A stretch of DNA of 64,000 nt from Bretschneidera sinensis (GCA_023935145.1 CM043700.1:3126001-3190000); one strand, 5' to 3'; shown: positions 20,613 through 34,270, counted from the first letter of the stretch. The notes: a model not told the origin generated them from the letters alone. Program-made: numbers and translations.

Positions 20613-22260
20613 GTTACACTTCTTTAAAAGCTTTAGACCAAGATCTCGGTAGTAGAGAAGTTCTCACCCAGTTAAGGCAACATCTAATTCAAGCTCAAAA
20701 AAACATAATGAAGTTTTTTCTGATCAGCATAGAACTGAGTTGTAATTCAATGTTAGTGATTTATTCATGGTAAAGTTACATCCTTACAAACGAAGTATGC
20801 TAGCAACAAGAAGTTCAATAAGCTTTCAAAAAGATTTTATAAGCTTTTGCAGTGGAATCAAATATTATAGTTGAATCTATACTTGGAGGTGGTGCAGTTA
20901 GTTGGGCCTCTAAGAAACAAACTTGCATTACACATTCAACTATGAAATATGAATTTATAGTTTTGGCAGCAACAGGCAATGAAGCATAATGGTTAAGAAA
21001 TTTGTTAATGGATATAAAGTTATGGCCACAACCGATGCTAACTATTTCTTTGCACTGTGACAATGAGATTATTTGGTCTAGATCATATAGTAATATTTAT
21101 AATGATAAATCTAAGACATGAATATGCTCGAGAGTTGATCTCAAATGGAGTAATCACTATAGTAAATGTAAGGTCTTGTAACTACTTGGTAAATCCTCTA
21201 ACAAAAGGATTGTCAAGAGATATGATAAGAAAAACACAAGATAGAATGGGGATGGTATAAATGATGGAGTAATCACTATTGTGAATGTAAGATCTTGTAA
21301 CTACTTGGTAAATCCTCTAACAAAAGGATTGTCAAAGAGATGATAAGAAAAACATGAGATAGAATGGGGACAGTATAAAGATTTAATGAAACAATGTCTT
21401 ATAGAGATGCAACTTTCTGGAAAGAAGGTATAAATGATGTAATATCTTAATATTATCGAATAATACTTGGATTCTAGTAGACTTGCCTCCAGGATCTAAG
21501 ACAATAGGTTGCAAATGTGTATTTAGAAGGGAGTACAATATAGATGGTTGTATACAAAGTTTCAAGGCACTATTTATTGCCAAAGGGTTTACCCAAATGG
21601 GTATACTAGCGCTATAGGTAGCCTAATGTATGCTATGCATTTTGCAAGACCAGATATTGCATTCACAATATGCAAACTTTCAAGATATACTAGTAAGCTT
21701 AGTACAAATCATTGGAAAGCTATTGACATAATTTTGAGTTATCTTTAAAGAACAACTGGATTAGGATTATTCTATTTTGACTACCCAACTGTGCTAGAAA
21801 TGTATTTGAGGAGTTTTGTTGTTGATAAACCAAAACAATGAGTTTCTTTTTTCCTTGGGCAAAGTGGTATTATAATATCTTTTATCATTTAGCTATTTTA
21901 ATGACACCATTTGTTGCTGTCTATGGCAGACTATCACCCTATATTCCAGCTTATTGTAAAAGTTACACTTCTTTAGAAGCTTTAGACCAAGATATCGATA
22001 GTAGAGAAGTTCTCACCTAGTTAAGGCAACATCTAATTCAAGCTAAAAAAATCATAATGAAGTTTTTTCTGATCAGTATAGAACTGAGTTGCAATTCAAT
22101 GTTAGTGTTTTAGTCATGGTCAAGTTACATCCATACAAACGAAGTATACTAACAACAAGAAGTTCAATAAGCTTTCAAAAAGATTTTATGAGCTTTTGCA
22201 GTTGATAAGAAAATTGGCGATGTGGCTTATAAACTCCAAATATGTTTTGTCATTGTTCTC
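20613..22260 (+). pseudogene. Shuffled Copia/Gypsy mosaic (copy B)
   Basis: Blocks in order: Gypsy integrase continuation (20613-20840, resuming the piece cut at 14451); Copia RNase H (about 20885-21255, copy of 13095-13470); a short repeat of its end (about 21255-21380); Copia RT start through pre-RNase H (about 21380-21795, copy of 12600-13010); Gypsy integrase (about 21795-22250, overlapping both 14275-14451 and 20613-20840). The Copia-to-Gypsy join near 21795 is direct, at CCAACTGTGCTAGAAATG. Stops are frequent and nothing here is functional. The arrangement shows duplication and rearrangement of an already decayed mosaic; the two copies differ at scattered positions. Confidence 0.85.
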
Positions 22261-22670
22261 GAAATCAAGTTCATGAAACTATCATCGAAAACAGACTTGT
22301 AGCTTGATTATGGAAACATTATTTTGAATGTTTTCTATTGCTTTCTAAAAATAGTTTTTAAAACATTACTTTTGAAAAAAAAAAAAAATCCAAACATAAT
22401 CAAAATCGTAACTTGAGCACGTGCATTCCACGCCCATCAAAGGTTTTAAGTTTTTGAGGTTGCATCATACTCGATCGAAACGAAAGGTATTATTTAGATC
22501 CACCAGTTTCATCTCTATCCACACATACTCGTTGCCAAAGTCACAGCTTATATGAATCTTAAACCCATTTGTATTTTTTTTTTCCCGATCATCGAAAAGA
22601 AAACATTAAATTTTCTTTTTTTGATAAAGGCCAACAAATTAGGAAAGAGAAATAGAGAGTTAGGAAGAGA

Positions 22671-22957
22671 ATGAAGTTTCCGGCGAAGCACATATTTTCA
22701 AGGCAGATCATACTTTTCGCTTCTGGGTGTGTTCTTGTTGGTGTTGCTATTTATTTCTTTTTTTTATTACAGTATTTTTATAAAAAAAATCAGTTTTCCA
22801 ATCAGTATAATAATTTTTTAATTGAAATAGGCTACTGTTCTTGGCATCAACAACATATGACGTGCACAGAGCCATCAAGAACAACGAAGCTCCGCCTTCA
22901 AAGCAACAACTCCAAGCCCTTGACGATTACATCAGATCGGTGCGTCGACCTCCTTGA
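22671..22957 (+). CDS. Small single-pass membrane protein, 60 aa, two exons
   Basis: Exon 1 is 22671-22726 and exon 2 is 22831-22957, joined by a 104-bp GT-AG intron in phase 2, giving 60 residues. Residues 1-11 are basic (MKFPAKHIFSR). A hydrophobic segment follows (about residues 12-27, ILFASGLLFLAS), then a charged tail with TTYDVHRAIKNNEAPPSKQQ and an ending YIRSVRRPP. Splicing is favoured over reading through because the phase joins perfectly, the intron is T-rich, and exon 2 has balanced composition unlike its surroundings. The pattern fits a small organellar or endomembrane protein that is conserved among plants, but I do not recognise a named family and assign no function. It converges with the SUA-like gene. 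Confidence 0.72.
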
Positions 22958-24367
22958 TTAACTGTCCAGATCTCCTTATTTTCTTTTTCGACACCCTTTT
23001 ATATTTCCCTTTTTTATTTAAAATAAATAAATAAATAAAATAAAAATAATTTAATTTAATTTTCATTCGATTTTAAACGGGCTAAATGAATCAATTTTCA
23101 TGTTAAACCGATGAAAAAAATGTTGACTAACATGGTGATTAGGGTAAATCGATTGGAAAAAAAATCAACAATTATCAAGGGGTAGTAAGATTTGTATATG
23201 TAACCTTTGTGTTAAATAGAATAATGTTTTACATTGTTACTACTTCTTAGGACTTCATTTTGTTATTTATACAAAAATATATAATGAATAATTATTTATA
23301 TTACTCCAATGATTACTACATATCATCTTTGAAAATTATGCTAATCGTCAAATTTGAAGCTTTGTTAAGGATCATCTAATATTTTTTATATAAAATTTTA
23401 CTGTAAGATTTTGATCTATCATATTCTTATAATAATATTGAAATTCTTATGTAATTATAATATATTTTTTTAAAATTTATTTGTACGGTTCAATCACTTG
23501 ATTCATTGGTCAGACCATTGATCCAATGATCTAGTCCACTAACCGAGATAATGTCCAATCCAAGGAGAGGGGTTAGCAATGTCATTAAGCAATGTATCAA
23601 TCATTTACTTTTTGCTCTTCTGGATCCAAAATAATTGCAGTTGTTATCATGTTGTGGACAGTATGAACGAAATGCTATAAGGATTAGGTCAAGTGATCTA
23701 AAATGAAAGATTAAAACCCATTTAATTTCTAATTAAAACTCTTTATGACCAGTCACCCTCAACCTATTTTTGCAAGAAGTCTTAACACGAACAGCCACTT
23801 CGTAAGAAATTTCATTAGTCAGGTCAGCACAAATGAAACCAAAATGTAAGTGTTTAGCAAAAGGAAAAGTGAAAAAAAAAATGAATGTTTAGTAAGAAAG
23901 AAAAATAAAAAGAAAAAAGGACTTTGATCAGACGAGCAAAATGCTAGCAGGAAAATCAATTTTACCCACTAATCTGTTGGTTGAGTTCTTTCTTATGCTT
24001 TATTAAACAAACATTCACATTGCACGTTAATTTAACAAAAAAAAACATATGAATCTGCAAGCCAAAATGCAGACAAGGGTAACAAATCCAACCTATTGGT
24101 TACGATCCTAGCTCTAATACGTCATCTCAAGACAATGACGTTGGTCTAACTTTAAGTTTCCAAATTATCCAACTATTTTTACATACTCTACAAAGCTCTC
24201 TCCTGAGAGAGTTACAAGATTCCCCGAACAACCCAATTGCATTTCCCTGTACTAACGAACAATTTCCATTTCCAACCGAGCCGTAGCCATGTCTCCAAAA
24301 ATGGGTAACTTAACAGCTTCACTCAATCCAAAAAGTTGTTCCCAAGAGCTTTCATTTATCTGTCTAC
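22958..24367. other. Intergenic DNA between convergent genes
   Basis: Contains the 3' ends of the small membrane-protein gene and of the SUA-like gene. AT-rich, with A-rich tracts near 23870-23930. No further gene or repeat was identified. Confidence 0.5.
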
Positions 24368-27300
24368 CTAAGACATCTCACGGAACCGGGCAAGTGCCTT
24401 CTTTTGAATGAGGGTTTTGTAACTATCGCCAGACTGCACCTCAAGGCATGGATCCACCTTCTGCTGACGCCCAAGTCCTGGTCTACTTTCCACAGCTTGT
24501 GCTTGTACTGGCTCTATCATCCCACTTCCATCTTTCCCTAATCCCTGCTCATCATATCAAAAAACCAAACGCCAGAAAAATATACGAGATGTAACGTTTT
24601 AGAATTTTTCGACAATGAAGAACCTATATATAGCAATAATCTGTCCATGTACCTAGGGCAACAAACTATGTCAATAAAGAAGGGAAGAACCCCAGAGTCC
24701 CCACCCCATGCTAAAAAAAAGAGGAAAAGGGAAAATCTGAATGGTCAATTACGACTGCAAATAGGAGGGAAAGATAAAAAGAATGGAAAGATTCATCTCC
24801 CCTATTTTGTCTTTGTTTTTAAGAGAAGGGTGGGGGGACAACTGTTAGCATCGCACAATACATTAAAAATGAAAATTCAATTGACCAGTTGAGAGAACAT
24901 GCTACTAGCTTCAATACAATTGGTGAAGGGGCATTTCAATAGCACTCAACCAACAGATTAGTAGTAAAAGTGCAAAAGAGGGAAACTAAAAGGGACAGGA
25001 GTGAAATGATACCAAGCCTTCCTGCCAGCCCATACTGCGGAGCATTCGGTTACCCACATTGCTCTCATCAATTACTTTGTCTGCTGTAATCCCATCATAA
25101 CTCTGAACATTGTCCGCTGTAACCCCACGTCCTCCACCAACACCAGGAGGGAAAGGTGTTGGATCCAAAGAACCCTTTCTGAATCCAAACTCTCGATCTT
25201 GAAAATTCACCAAGGCAGGATTTCTCAGAAGTTAATAAATAATGAGACAAAAGCAAGCAATGGACCCATCAAATCGGATAACTGAAAAGCTTATCAAACA
25301 ACCAATATTTTATAGACATCCAGGGCTAGTAATTAAGAATGCAAAAGATACCGAATGCAACGATTCCTACTATGCTATAAACTTGTAAAAGAAGGCCAGA
25401 CCACTTGAAAAAATTGTTTAGCAATCTTACTTGAATCTTCGAACCCAATGTCAGGCAAATCATCCCCAATAGAAGATGATGAACCATACAAGCTCCTTCT
25501 CTCAGCTGCACGATCCCTAGAGGTAGTCTGCCACTGCTCTTTGTGAGTAGAAGCAGGTGCAGGCATTTCAGAAAACCTCCTCTTGCCACTCCCAGAAGCC
25601 ACAGGTGGTGTATAAGAACCCAATGCAGAAGCATCTTTTTAAAGGGAGCCAGTGTATCTGAGCTTCTTGTTGAAGATAAACCTACAGCAGTTGTAGTAGA
25701 GGTGGGACCTCCTCCAGATGATCCTGAATATGAAGTATCTGATTTTACAACACCTCTTCCAGAGCTCCTTATTACCCCCATTAAAGCACCCCCTGAGCTG
25801 TAACTTATAGGATGGACAGCTGCAGTATTTGTGGCAATTCCTGAGCTGGAGGTAGGATTTTCTTTCGTCATCATCACATCAGATTTGAACTTGCTCTTTG
25901 TAACCTGTCCAACTAAAAAAGGTCTATCCTCAGCTGAAACACTTGGCAGATTGTCATCAAGAGCCACATGAGTTGCCTGCCCTTCATGACTCCTCTGCTT
26001 CCACATCGTCAACACATTATTCATTTTCTTCTTGTTAGCTAGAATACTGCTCTTTGAAGCTAGTTTTATCTCTTTTGATTTCTCCTTCTCTTTTTTCTCT
26101 GCAGCTATAGCTACTGCAGCAGCAGCCTGGACTGCATCTGGTAAGGAGGCTGCCTTCTCGACTGATGTGATGGTAGTAGCCCGTGCAGAGATCACTACTT
26201 TTTTATTATTGGACCCATCTGTCTTAGAAGGTTCAGTTTGTTTAACAGATGTTTTGTTACCATTCTGATCGGTGCAAGGGATATATTTCTGAGTTTGGAG
26301 GTCATACGTATACCAAATCCCACTATTACCATCATAATAAAGACCTGCATATTGCAACAAGTGAGTTATTTATCAAGTGGTATAGTTAAAGGGAAATGCT
26401 ATTTACTGTATATAAAAAAGGGAAAAAAAACTTTTTTACCTGAAGCTGAATGGGACATTTAGAAGATGATAGAAAGAAAAATTCATCACTAATCACCACA
26501 TATTTCACTCATACTTTCTAACTTTTAAGGATTGCGCATAGACTAGGCTTCCAATAATTGTTAAAACAGTTACTGGGAGTTTTCCATTTCCTTAAAAAAT
26601 CCCAAATTAAAATGAAAATTGTCATTGATGATGTATAATGCATTGGACTAATAATTTCACTCTTTTTTGGAAAAAAAAATATAAATGAACTTGTAAATAG
26701 TAATCTTGATACATCTTGGATAGGAAATATCTTGAACATAAGCAAATATTTTGTATTTAAAATGTTTTTGCTGCGAAACAAAATCTCTTATCAAATTAAC
26801 AATACTACAAAGATAAATCAACATATTTAACATGTTAAAAAGCAACTATATATTTTTTTTCTTTTATGATGTCTCTTAAAGACAGGATACCATTTTACCA
26901 TTTTAGACAATCTTCAAAATATAACTGAACCAACATTTGAATATTATGTAGGATTCTGGTTGCAGACACGGGTGTGAGAATTAAAAAGACAGTACTACAT
27001 TACTTATCAAGAAAAAAGACAGTACTACATTAACATAATAGTTTAGTTTATAAAGCAATTTGGATATCATGTCTATGAATGACATTCTACAAAACCACAA
27101 CCTCTATAGCCACTCTGCTTTACCAAAGCGACTTTATGAGGGTAGTTTACCAAATACCACACTGCTTTCACTTAACAGCCCTTTTGCCACAACACTCCTC
27201 TCCTAATGTTGTCTCAGCCCCTAACTTAATTTCAACAAACTATACTATAGGGCTACAAACAAACAGAGCTCTTAATGACCCCACTTCTTCAATAGAAAAC

Positions 27301-30300
27301 TGGGATCAACTTAAGTCGATGAACTTTTTTTTTTATAAGTAACTTAAGTCGATGAACTTTTTTTTGATAAATAACTTAAGTCGATGAAGCGAACTTGAGC
27401 TTACTTTCAGGCTTTGTTGTCTTGTTGACGAGCCAAGCCTAGACATATTCATATGGACAGTCAAACAAAAAGGACAGTAGTACATTACTTATCAAGAAAA
27501 AAGACAGTACTACATTAACAAAATAGTTTAGTTTATAAAAAATTTGGAGATAATGTCTATGAATGACATTCTACAAAACCACAGCACCTCTATAGCCACT
27601 CTGCTTTACCAAAGTGACTTTATGAAGCTAGTTTAGCAAATACCACACTGCTTTCACTGGACAGCCCTTTTGCCACAACACTCCTCTCCTAATGTCGTCT
27701 CAGCCCCTAACTTAATTTCAACAAACTACCATAGGGCTACAAACAAACAGAGCTCTTAATGACCCCACTTAAATAAAAAAATTGGCTCAACTTAAGTCGT
27801 CAAACTCTTTTTTTTTATAAGTAATTTAAGTCGATGAACTTAACTTGAGCTTATTGCCAAGCCTAGACATATTCAATCGACAGTCAAACAAAAACCTGTT
27901 CCTTTTCCACTTCAATTAAAAATGACAATTCGCATTGCCATATTCACAATTTCTTTTCAATTTTTTTGCCATTTTTTCATAAATTTTGCATCAGAAAACC
28001 AATCAAAAGTTATTCAGCCCGAGACTGATGCTAACAAAACAAGAAACTTCAACATTTTCATTCTACTAAAGCTTGTATCTATGATGCAATCAAACAAGAA
28101 GCTAACCTGTATTTCCATCATAGTAGAACTCAGAAGCAGCATCATAGTAATAACGATGCTTCATCCCACACAAAGCCAGATTGCGGAGCAGAGCCATCTT
28201 TTTGAACCGCAACTTCCCCACCACCTTGCTCTTGCCTGCCAGCAGACTGTTTGTCATCAAGATTATACTCTTTTGGAGCCCATCCAACAGCATCATACTG
28301 TAAGGACAAAGGAAAGGAGCATAAGAATTTAATTACCATTTAAACCAATTTTTATTTGGGAGGAAAGAACACTCTCCGGTTCAAAACAATCCCTTCTAAA
28401 AGAGAATTCAATTTACAAGATGACATAAGCATAAAAATTAAAACGTATTCTGATTTATGTAGGGCATTTCTCATCCCATTTTTTATTTCAAGAAAATTTA
28501 CAGGATAGTAAATAGCATGATAATATGTCTGCACATGATAAACCATTTCCCTTCTTTTTTTCTTTTAAAGCTAGATGAGTATTACTTCTTTATCACGATT
28601 CTAAAAAAAATGAATATAGGTTTGCTGTATTAAGGATATGAGATATGTATTAATACTGAGGGACAGCTTTAAAACCAGGTAAAACCTGCCATCATTTGAA
28701 AAGGGGAAATAGTTAATTATTTTATATGTAAAGAAAGGGAAATAGTTAACTAAAATAAAAATAATCTTTATTACAAAAAAGCTATGCAGTGTCCAGAAGA
28801 TTATGCAAAGTACCTGTTGAGAAAATGCTGCAGCCTCAATTGCAGCAGCTGCAAGACTGCTAGAGCGTGAAGATCCTGATGTCCCTGATCCAGGACCAAG
28901 AATACTCTTTGCATACGCTACTCGTAAGATCTGTCCATTCTTTTCAAGAGTCGTTCTATTTGTTGCTTCAAGCGCCCTCATAGCGTCATCCACCTACAAG
29001 AAAGCAAACTTATGGCTCTAGTTCATATATCAAATTAATTTAACCAAGCAACCATACAGGCTTTTTTCCTTCTACAGAAATTTTAAAATACTTCTAAATG
29101 AGAAATAATATTATGTAGAAGAAGAAGATGACAAAAATAGAACATATTTTACAAAGCCTTTAGCACATAGAGTTCATAGACTTTATTCCGATATGAGAGA
29201 TGTTCCTGGTACATCTAAGCTAGCGTTTTCAGCAACTCCTGTAATCTGGATAATCTATCTTGATTTTATAATAGCCTAGACAATAAAGGGAATGGAAGAG
29301 TGTTCTCACCAAATCAATCTCAAGTAGAAACTTCCTTGTCGGCTGCACTGTGAATACTACTGTAGACATGCAGGGCGAGGCAGATACAATTAATGCAAAG
29401 CCTATCATTTCACATTTTGAATTAAACATGAGATCCAGACTTCGTTAAGATTTGAACTTTGCATCAAGGAATAAGATACTTGAGCATTAGCATAATTTTT
29501 GGGGGCTGCCAGCGTTGCAACTTGGTATGATAATTCAGAACTTAATCATGTCAAACATGTACATAATTTGCAAGGTCATTATTTTGCCTAGGAATGCCGT
29601 TATTGATGTGGGAGTCTAGAAGAGCTGGTTTTCAAACTTTACCACTAGCTTTTCTGAATATTAACTATTGTATTTCCTCAAAAGATCTTCAAGAGACATT
29701 TTTTTTATAAGTTCCTTCAAGAGACATTACACGTACTCTATACGAATAAGGTAGCTTTCTAACCAACCGTTCTTTATTCAACGCTTATTATGTTGAATTC
29801 TGTCTTAAGCTAAGCTTAAAGGTGTGCATTGAATTTAATATTGGAATGCAAAAGTCTTGGAGTCTACAATTTAAGATTAATCGTTCTGTATTTCTATCAA
29901 CCAGCAGGAGAGGCTAAATCACCAATAGAGAAAAAGGGGCATACCGAATGAAAATGTACAAATGCAAATCCTCTTGAAACATAAGTAAACTTATCTCTGA
30001 CCAGACGAAGATCCTGCACATTACAGTTAGCGTAACTTTTGTTCACATGTTGAAAGTCCTTTACACACACACAAATAAACGCATACACATATATATTCAA
30101 CAAATTTGTACCTTGATTGGAGCATGTTTGGAAAATTCATAACAAAGCATTTCTTCATCAGCATTTTCATCCAATCCACGCACAACCAAAACATGAGTAG
30201 GGCCTGATTACATATCAACTTAGTACATTGCACAACTTATACTGCCAACTAAATGCCAGCTAAAACAACAGCTTATACCAACCTGCCTCTGATCCTTTCT

Positions 30301-33177
30301 TTCCTAGTGGTGTTGGATTTGATAAACCTATATCCGCTGGTGGTGCATCCTCGGTCCGTGGATCATTACACTGCATCAAAGTGAGAAAAGGAGGTTCAAT
30401 CGTTTGAGACTAAATGGATCTTAAACAGTCTGAACTTACATAGTACAGAAGCTGCCTCCATGTTAAACAATCTTTTTCCCTGTGACATCGAGATGTTAAT
30501 CCAAAATGATGCACTGCATTACTAAAGCGTGTTTGCACTCATGTACCAGTACTGCATAACTTTTTTTTTAATAAGTGTACCAGTACGGCAGTACTGCATA
30601 ACTAAACTATAGGTTTATCATGTCCGACAACCAGATCAAGAGCATGTAAGAAAAACATGAAAAGGCTATCAAACTAGTATCCAACATGCATTTGACACTT
30701 CCGTCAGAACAAATGGTATATGATAAATTATGGGTTTCCATTTTAACATCTCATATGCATATTCGTCGACAGCCAAACATCATTCCCAGCATACTTGCTC
30801 TATATTGCATCCCTTACCTGATGGCTTATTGGAGCTAATCAGTGCAGAACAGAATTTGCCTACGCAGGAATTTATAACTAAAATGACCTTAAATCATTAG
30901 AAATTGAAACAACAAAGAATTGGAAGGAAAACAAACCTGAAAGCAGGATGTGCGCCGTGCAAAATTGACACAACCACAAATGGTGCACATCCAATCAGAT
31001 GGCACCATGATGCTTCTATGATTAACATGACCTGATTTCACAGCATTTTCTTGACCAAAAGATCCACCAGTCCCCCCAGTTGGCTTGCTGCTGCAACACG
31101 ACACAACACAATTAAGTGGCAATGAATTTGCTTGCACAATGATATAACTAACGAAGGCAGAACAGCTATTCCTCAGAACGAAGATTGAACAGAAATAAGG
31201 ATAGTTGATAAGCATAACTGATTGTAAAGCCAAATCCTGTCAAACAGTATGACAACCTCGATCATGAAGGTGACTGGAAAACAATTACCTGTACTCAAAG
31301 AAAAGCTTCCTTCCATCCACAACTAGACTATCATCCCCAATCCCGTCCATCATCGCATGTGCTGCTCCCTGATCCACAACAATTAACAACATGGTACCCC
31401 GTTCATCATAACCGATACATGAAACAACCAAAATGTAAAACACTGACAGTTCACTTATAAAAAAGGATAATAAAATGTTGACATTACCACAGAAGGAAAA
31501 TCAATAAAAGCAAATCCACGAGAAATGCCAGAATTTCTCTCTTTGATCACACGGACATGACGAAGGGGACCCCATTCAGCCTGGTGGTCATACAGAATAG
31601 GAAAAATGTTATATGGGAAATACATGTAGAAGTAACGGTAGAGTACAAAGAAAGACATGAGTAAAACATTACAAGGATCTGGTATAGATCTTCTTCAGTT
31701 GTTTTCTGTGAGAGGCCCTTCACAACAACAGTCGCAGACTGGGTCTGCCAAAAGGACAAAAGAAAGAATTGAACCAAGGCTTTCTAAGATGAAACAAATA
31801 CAGAAAGACAACTAGAACATGCAAGATCACATGATAAAGCATACCACAGAATAATGCTCATGTTGCCGTTTCTCTTCACATTCCCTTCGCTTCTCAGTTC
31901 TCTCATGTCGACCATCATCATAGCTGTCCTCTCGATGACTTCGTCTATGGCTTCGACCTTGAGGTGACCTTGATCTAGGGTGATCCTCATGTCCACGAGA
32001 TCGAGACCTGTCATGCCTTTTATATGGGCTCTGATCTCTTTCTCGACTCTAACATCTTTTATCCCGTTCTCGATCACGGGATTCACGCCTCCTCCAATTG
32101 CTATCTCTCCTACTGCCTCTATCATAATCAGAATCATAACTATGCCGACCATAGTCATAATCCCTTTCACGACTATCTTCCCTGTTTTGATGGGAAATTC
32201 GGGGCCTATAGTCATAATCATCGTATGCATAATCATCACGGTCACGTCCCCCAAACCTAGAAGACCTGTCAAATCCGTGTTCCCGACAGTTGTCCATACT
32301 GTGATAGCCATCCCGGAACTTATCAAAATCTTGAAACGATTCAATTTCATTATCACGAAAATTATCCATCTCATGGTATGAATCAAAACTAGGTTTCTCA
32401 TGTCGCCTAGATTCCCTATCAAGGGGATATTCTTCTTCATAACTTCTCTTTCTTGACTGAGACCAAACATCAACAGCAGGGGGTGGAGGTGGATAATTCT
32501 CCCGATGTAAAGCATTTCTCTGGTAGAACTTATCCCTCGAGTATCTTTCATCTAGAAATCTCCTCTCATCATATGATCCACCAACCCTGCCAAAACAACA
32601 TAAAATGGGACGGAAGAGAAAAGATAAAATGTGATACTATGCATTTAAAATTAATGTCTATATACACACACACACACATATGTAACAGGTATATACATAC
32701 ATATATACACATGTAAAACATCACTATATTCAGAAAATGTCAGCAGGTGTTGTGGAACAACCATGCATGAATACATACCAATGAAATTGAAAACTACATT
32801 AAAATTCAAAGTAATTTTTACCCATGATGACCAAATAACCCTGGTAATCATAATAAGCATCAATCAGCACTCACCGGTGGTTTGGCTCATGGACAGCACC
32901 ATACCCCTCTAGAGCCTGTGGATTCAAGACAATAAGCTATGCCAGCAACAAATATCAATCATGATAGGAGGTTAGGCAAATCCAGTCCATATCCTCACTG
33001 CCCCACAGCTTTTTCTCATTTTTCTTTAAGGACGAGATGCCCGAAAAAAATGGACAATCACATGATCCCTAATAATTTCTTGTAATATCATCCCATATAG
33101 GTGATTATTAAGGAGGAAACCACAATTACACTGTTATTATCCCCTCCTTGCTGAAGACCATATCGACCAGGATCCAT
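24368..33177 (-). CDS. SUA: SUA/RBM5-like splicing factor, 15 coding exons, three reading-frame breaks
   Basis: Exons in transcript order: 33130-33177, 32875-32915, 31845-32586, 31673-31744, 31488-31580, 31289-31368, 30937-31087, 30283-30370, 30112-30203, 29945-30013, 28814-28993, 28107-28297, 25431-26344, 25013-25197, 24368-24544 (about 1040 residues). Domains in order: Arg/Asp/Ser-rich N-terminus, RRM1 (TVVVKGLSQKTTEEDL, RGFAFIDF), RanBP2 zinc finger (DWMCTICGCVNFARRTSCFQC), RRM2 (HVLVVRGLDENADEE, RGFAFVHF), OCRE (FYYDGNTGLYYDGNSGIWY), G-patch (GNRMLRSMGWQEGLGLGKDG). This is the layout of Arabidopsis SUA and animal RBM5/RBM10, nuclear proteins that control alternative splicing. Breaks: an in-frame TAG at 32049-32051 (codon 209), a shift near 28150 at the start of OCRE, and a shift at an A-run near 25635. 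Splice phases agree only if both shifts are treated as lesions. It is either a decaying gene or has assembly errors. Confidence 0.85.
26985..27890. repeat. Tandem duplication in an SUA-like intron
   Basis: Two copies of about 430-480 bp start near 26989 and 27471 within the intron between the OCRE exons (26345-28106). Both contain GACAGTACTACATTA, GTCTATGAATGACATTCTAC and CCACACTGCTTTCACT. Copies differ by scattered substitutions and small indels. Confidence 0.88.
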
Positions 33178-34192
33178 TTCTGCCAATGTTACCCCCTGCA
33201 AGTCTCTCAATGATGGTTCAGAAGTTTCAGGAGCGTAATGTCTAAAATCCTTTCCTGTAATATATGCACAAACAGACACAGTTATGCCATGATGAACCAA
33301 GAACCAATAATTCCCATGTCTTATCTCAGTCTTCCCTTCTACAACTGGAATCCTCAAAAATGAACTCCTTTCCAGAAAGTCAGACAAATCCATTCTTCCA
33401 AATTCTCTTAACAACACAATATGGATGACCTTGATAGTAGAAAACATCAGCTAACAAACCATGAATATTATCCAAGCGACGCAGAGAAAGCAAATCAATC
33501 ATGGAACAATCAAAATTTTAATCAAGGTGAATCATACATGACCATTTGTTAGAAACTTAACAAGTGGAACAATGCAGAGAGCACGCAAAGGCATGTTCAC
33601 ATATCAAAATTGATATCTATACAAAGAAAAACAGACACGTTGTTTCATTTCTGATGAATAAGAAAGAATCAAATGTTAACATCCAATATATTTTTCTACT
33701 TAAAAAAAAATGCTATCATCCAATAAAACACAAATTAAACCTTTCCAAACAAAACTATGAATTTTCAATTAGAATGGCATCAGATGACGATGCAACAATC
33801 ACTGGAAAATGGAAAGTCATCACATTCAACTCTTTAGTGACTTCCTTTCGTGTAAAAAAAAGAGAAACAAAAAGAACAATTTAGTACAAAAGGACTACAA
33901 AGTGCAAGCTTACACCCTCGCGATACCAAATTCCAATCGATTTATCATTGCTGCGTTGTTCCAAATGAGATATATTTACAAAATTAAATACACATATATA
34001 AAAACACATAAAAGTACGTAAAAAAATACTGACTTTTGAGGAAAAATTCTTAACAAGTACAAATTAAATCACAAGAAAACTAAGAAATTTAAGCCCTGGC
34101 CTAAATTAGACTAAAGAATACAATGAATGAATCATGATGATAAGAGAAAAATCCTTAATTGGAGAAGGAATTGGGAAGGATCACAGGCGTAC

Positions 34193-34270
34193 CAGGTGAT
34201 TTTGGGTCGGATTTGTTGAAAAACGGGTCGCCCCTTCTCGCTCTGCAGCCACAACTAGGCCCTTCATGAT
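34193..34270 (-). other. 5' untranslated exon of the SUA-like gene (upper boundary approximate)
   Basis: A GC-richer block ends in a GTACGC donor at 34192. It joins the acceptor at 33255, placing about 77 bases of leader before the ATG at 33177. The intron is about 0.94 kb. A leader intron here is inferred from splice signals and composition. Confidence 0.5.

Noticed and set aside
25543..26268. Plus-strand frames of 78-86 codons
   Set aside because: They are antisense shadows of the large SUA-like exon 25431-26344.
32049..32051. Splicing around the in-frame TAG of the SUA-like gene
   Set aside because: The TTAG there could be an acceptor, but it has no pyrimidine tract, no matching donor was seen, and the frame continues with SR-type residues on both sides; a true stop or base error is simpler.
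31784..32551. 255-codon open frame on the minus strand
   Set aside because: It overlaps the Arg/Asp/Ser-rich exon of the SUA-like gene in another frame; the Met/Ile-rich product is a composition shadow. The true frame is fixed by splice phase and by similarity.
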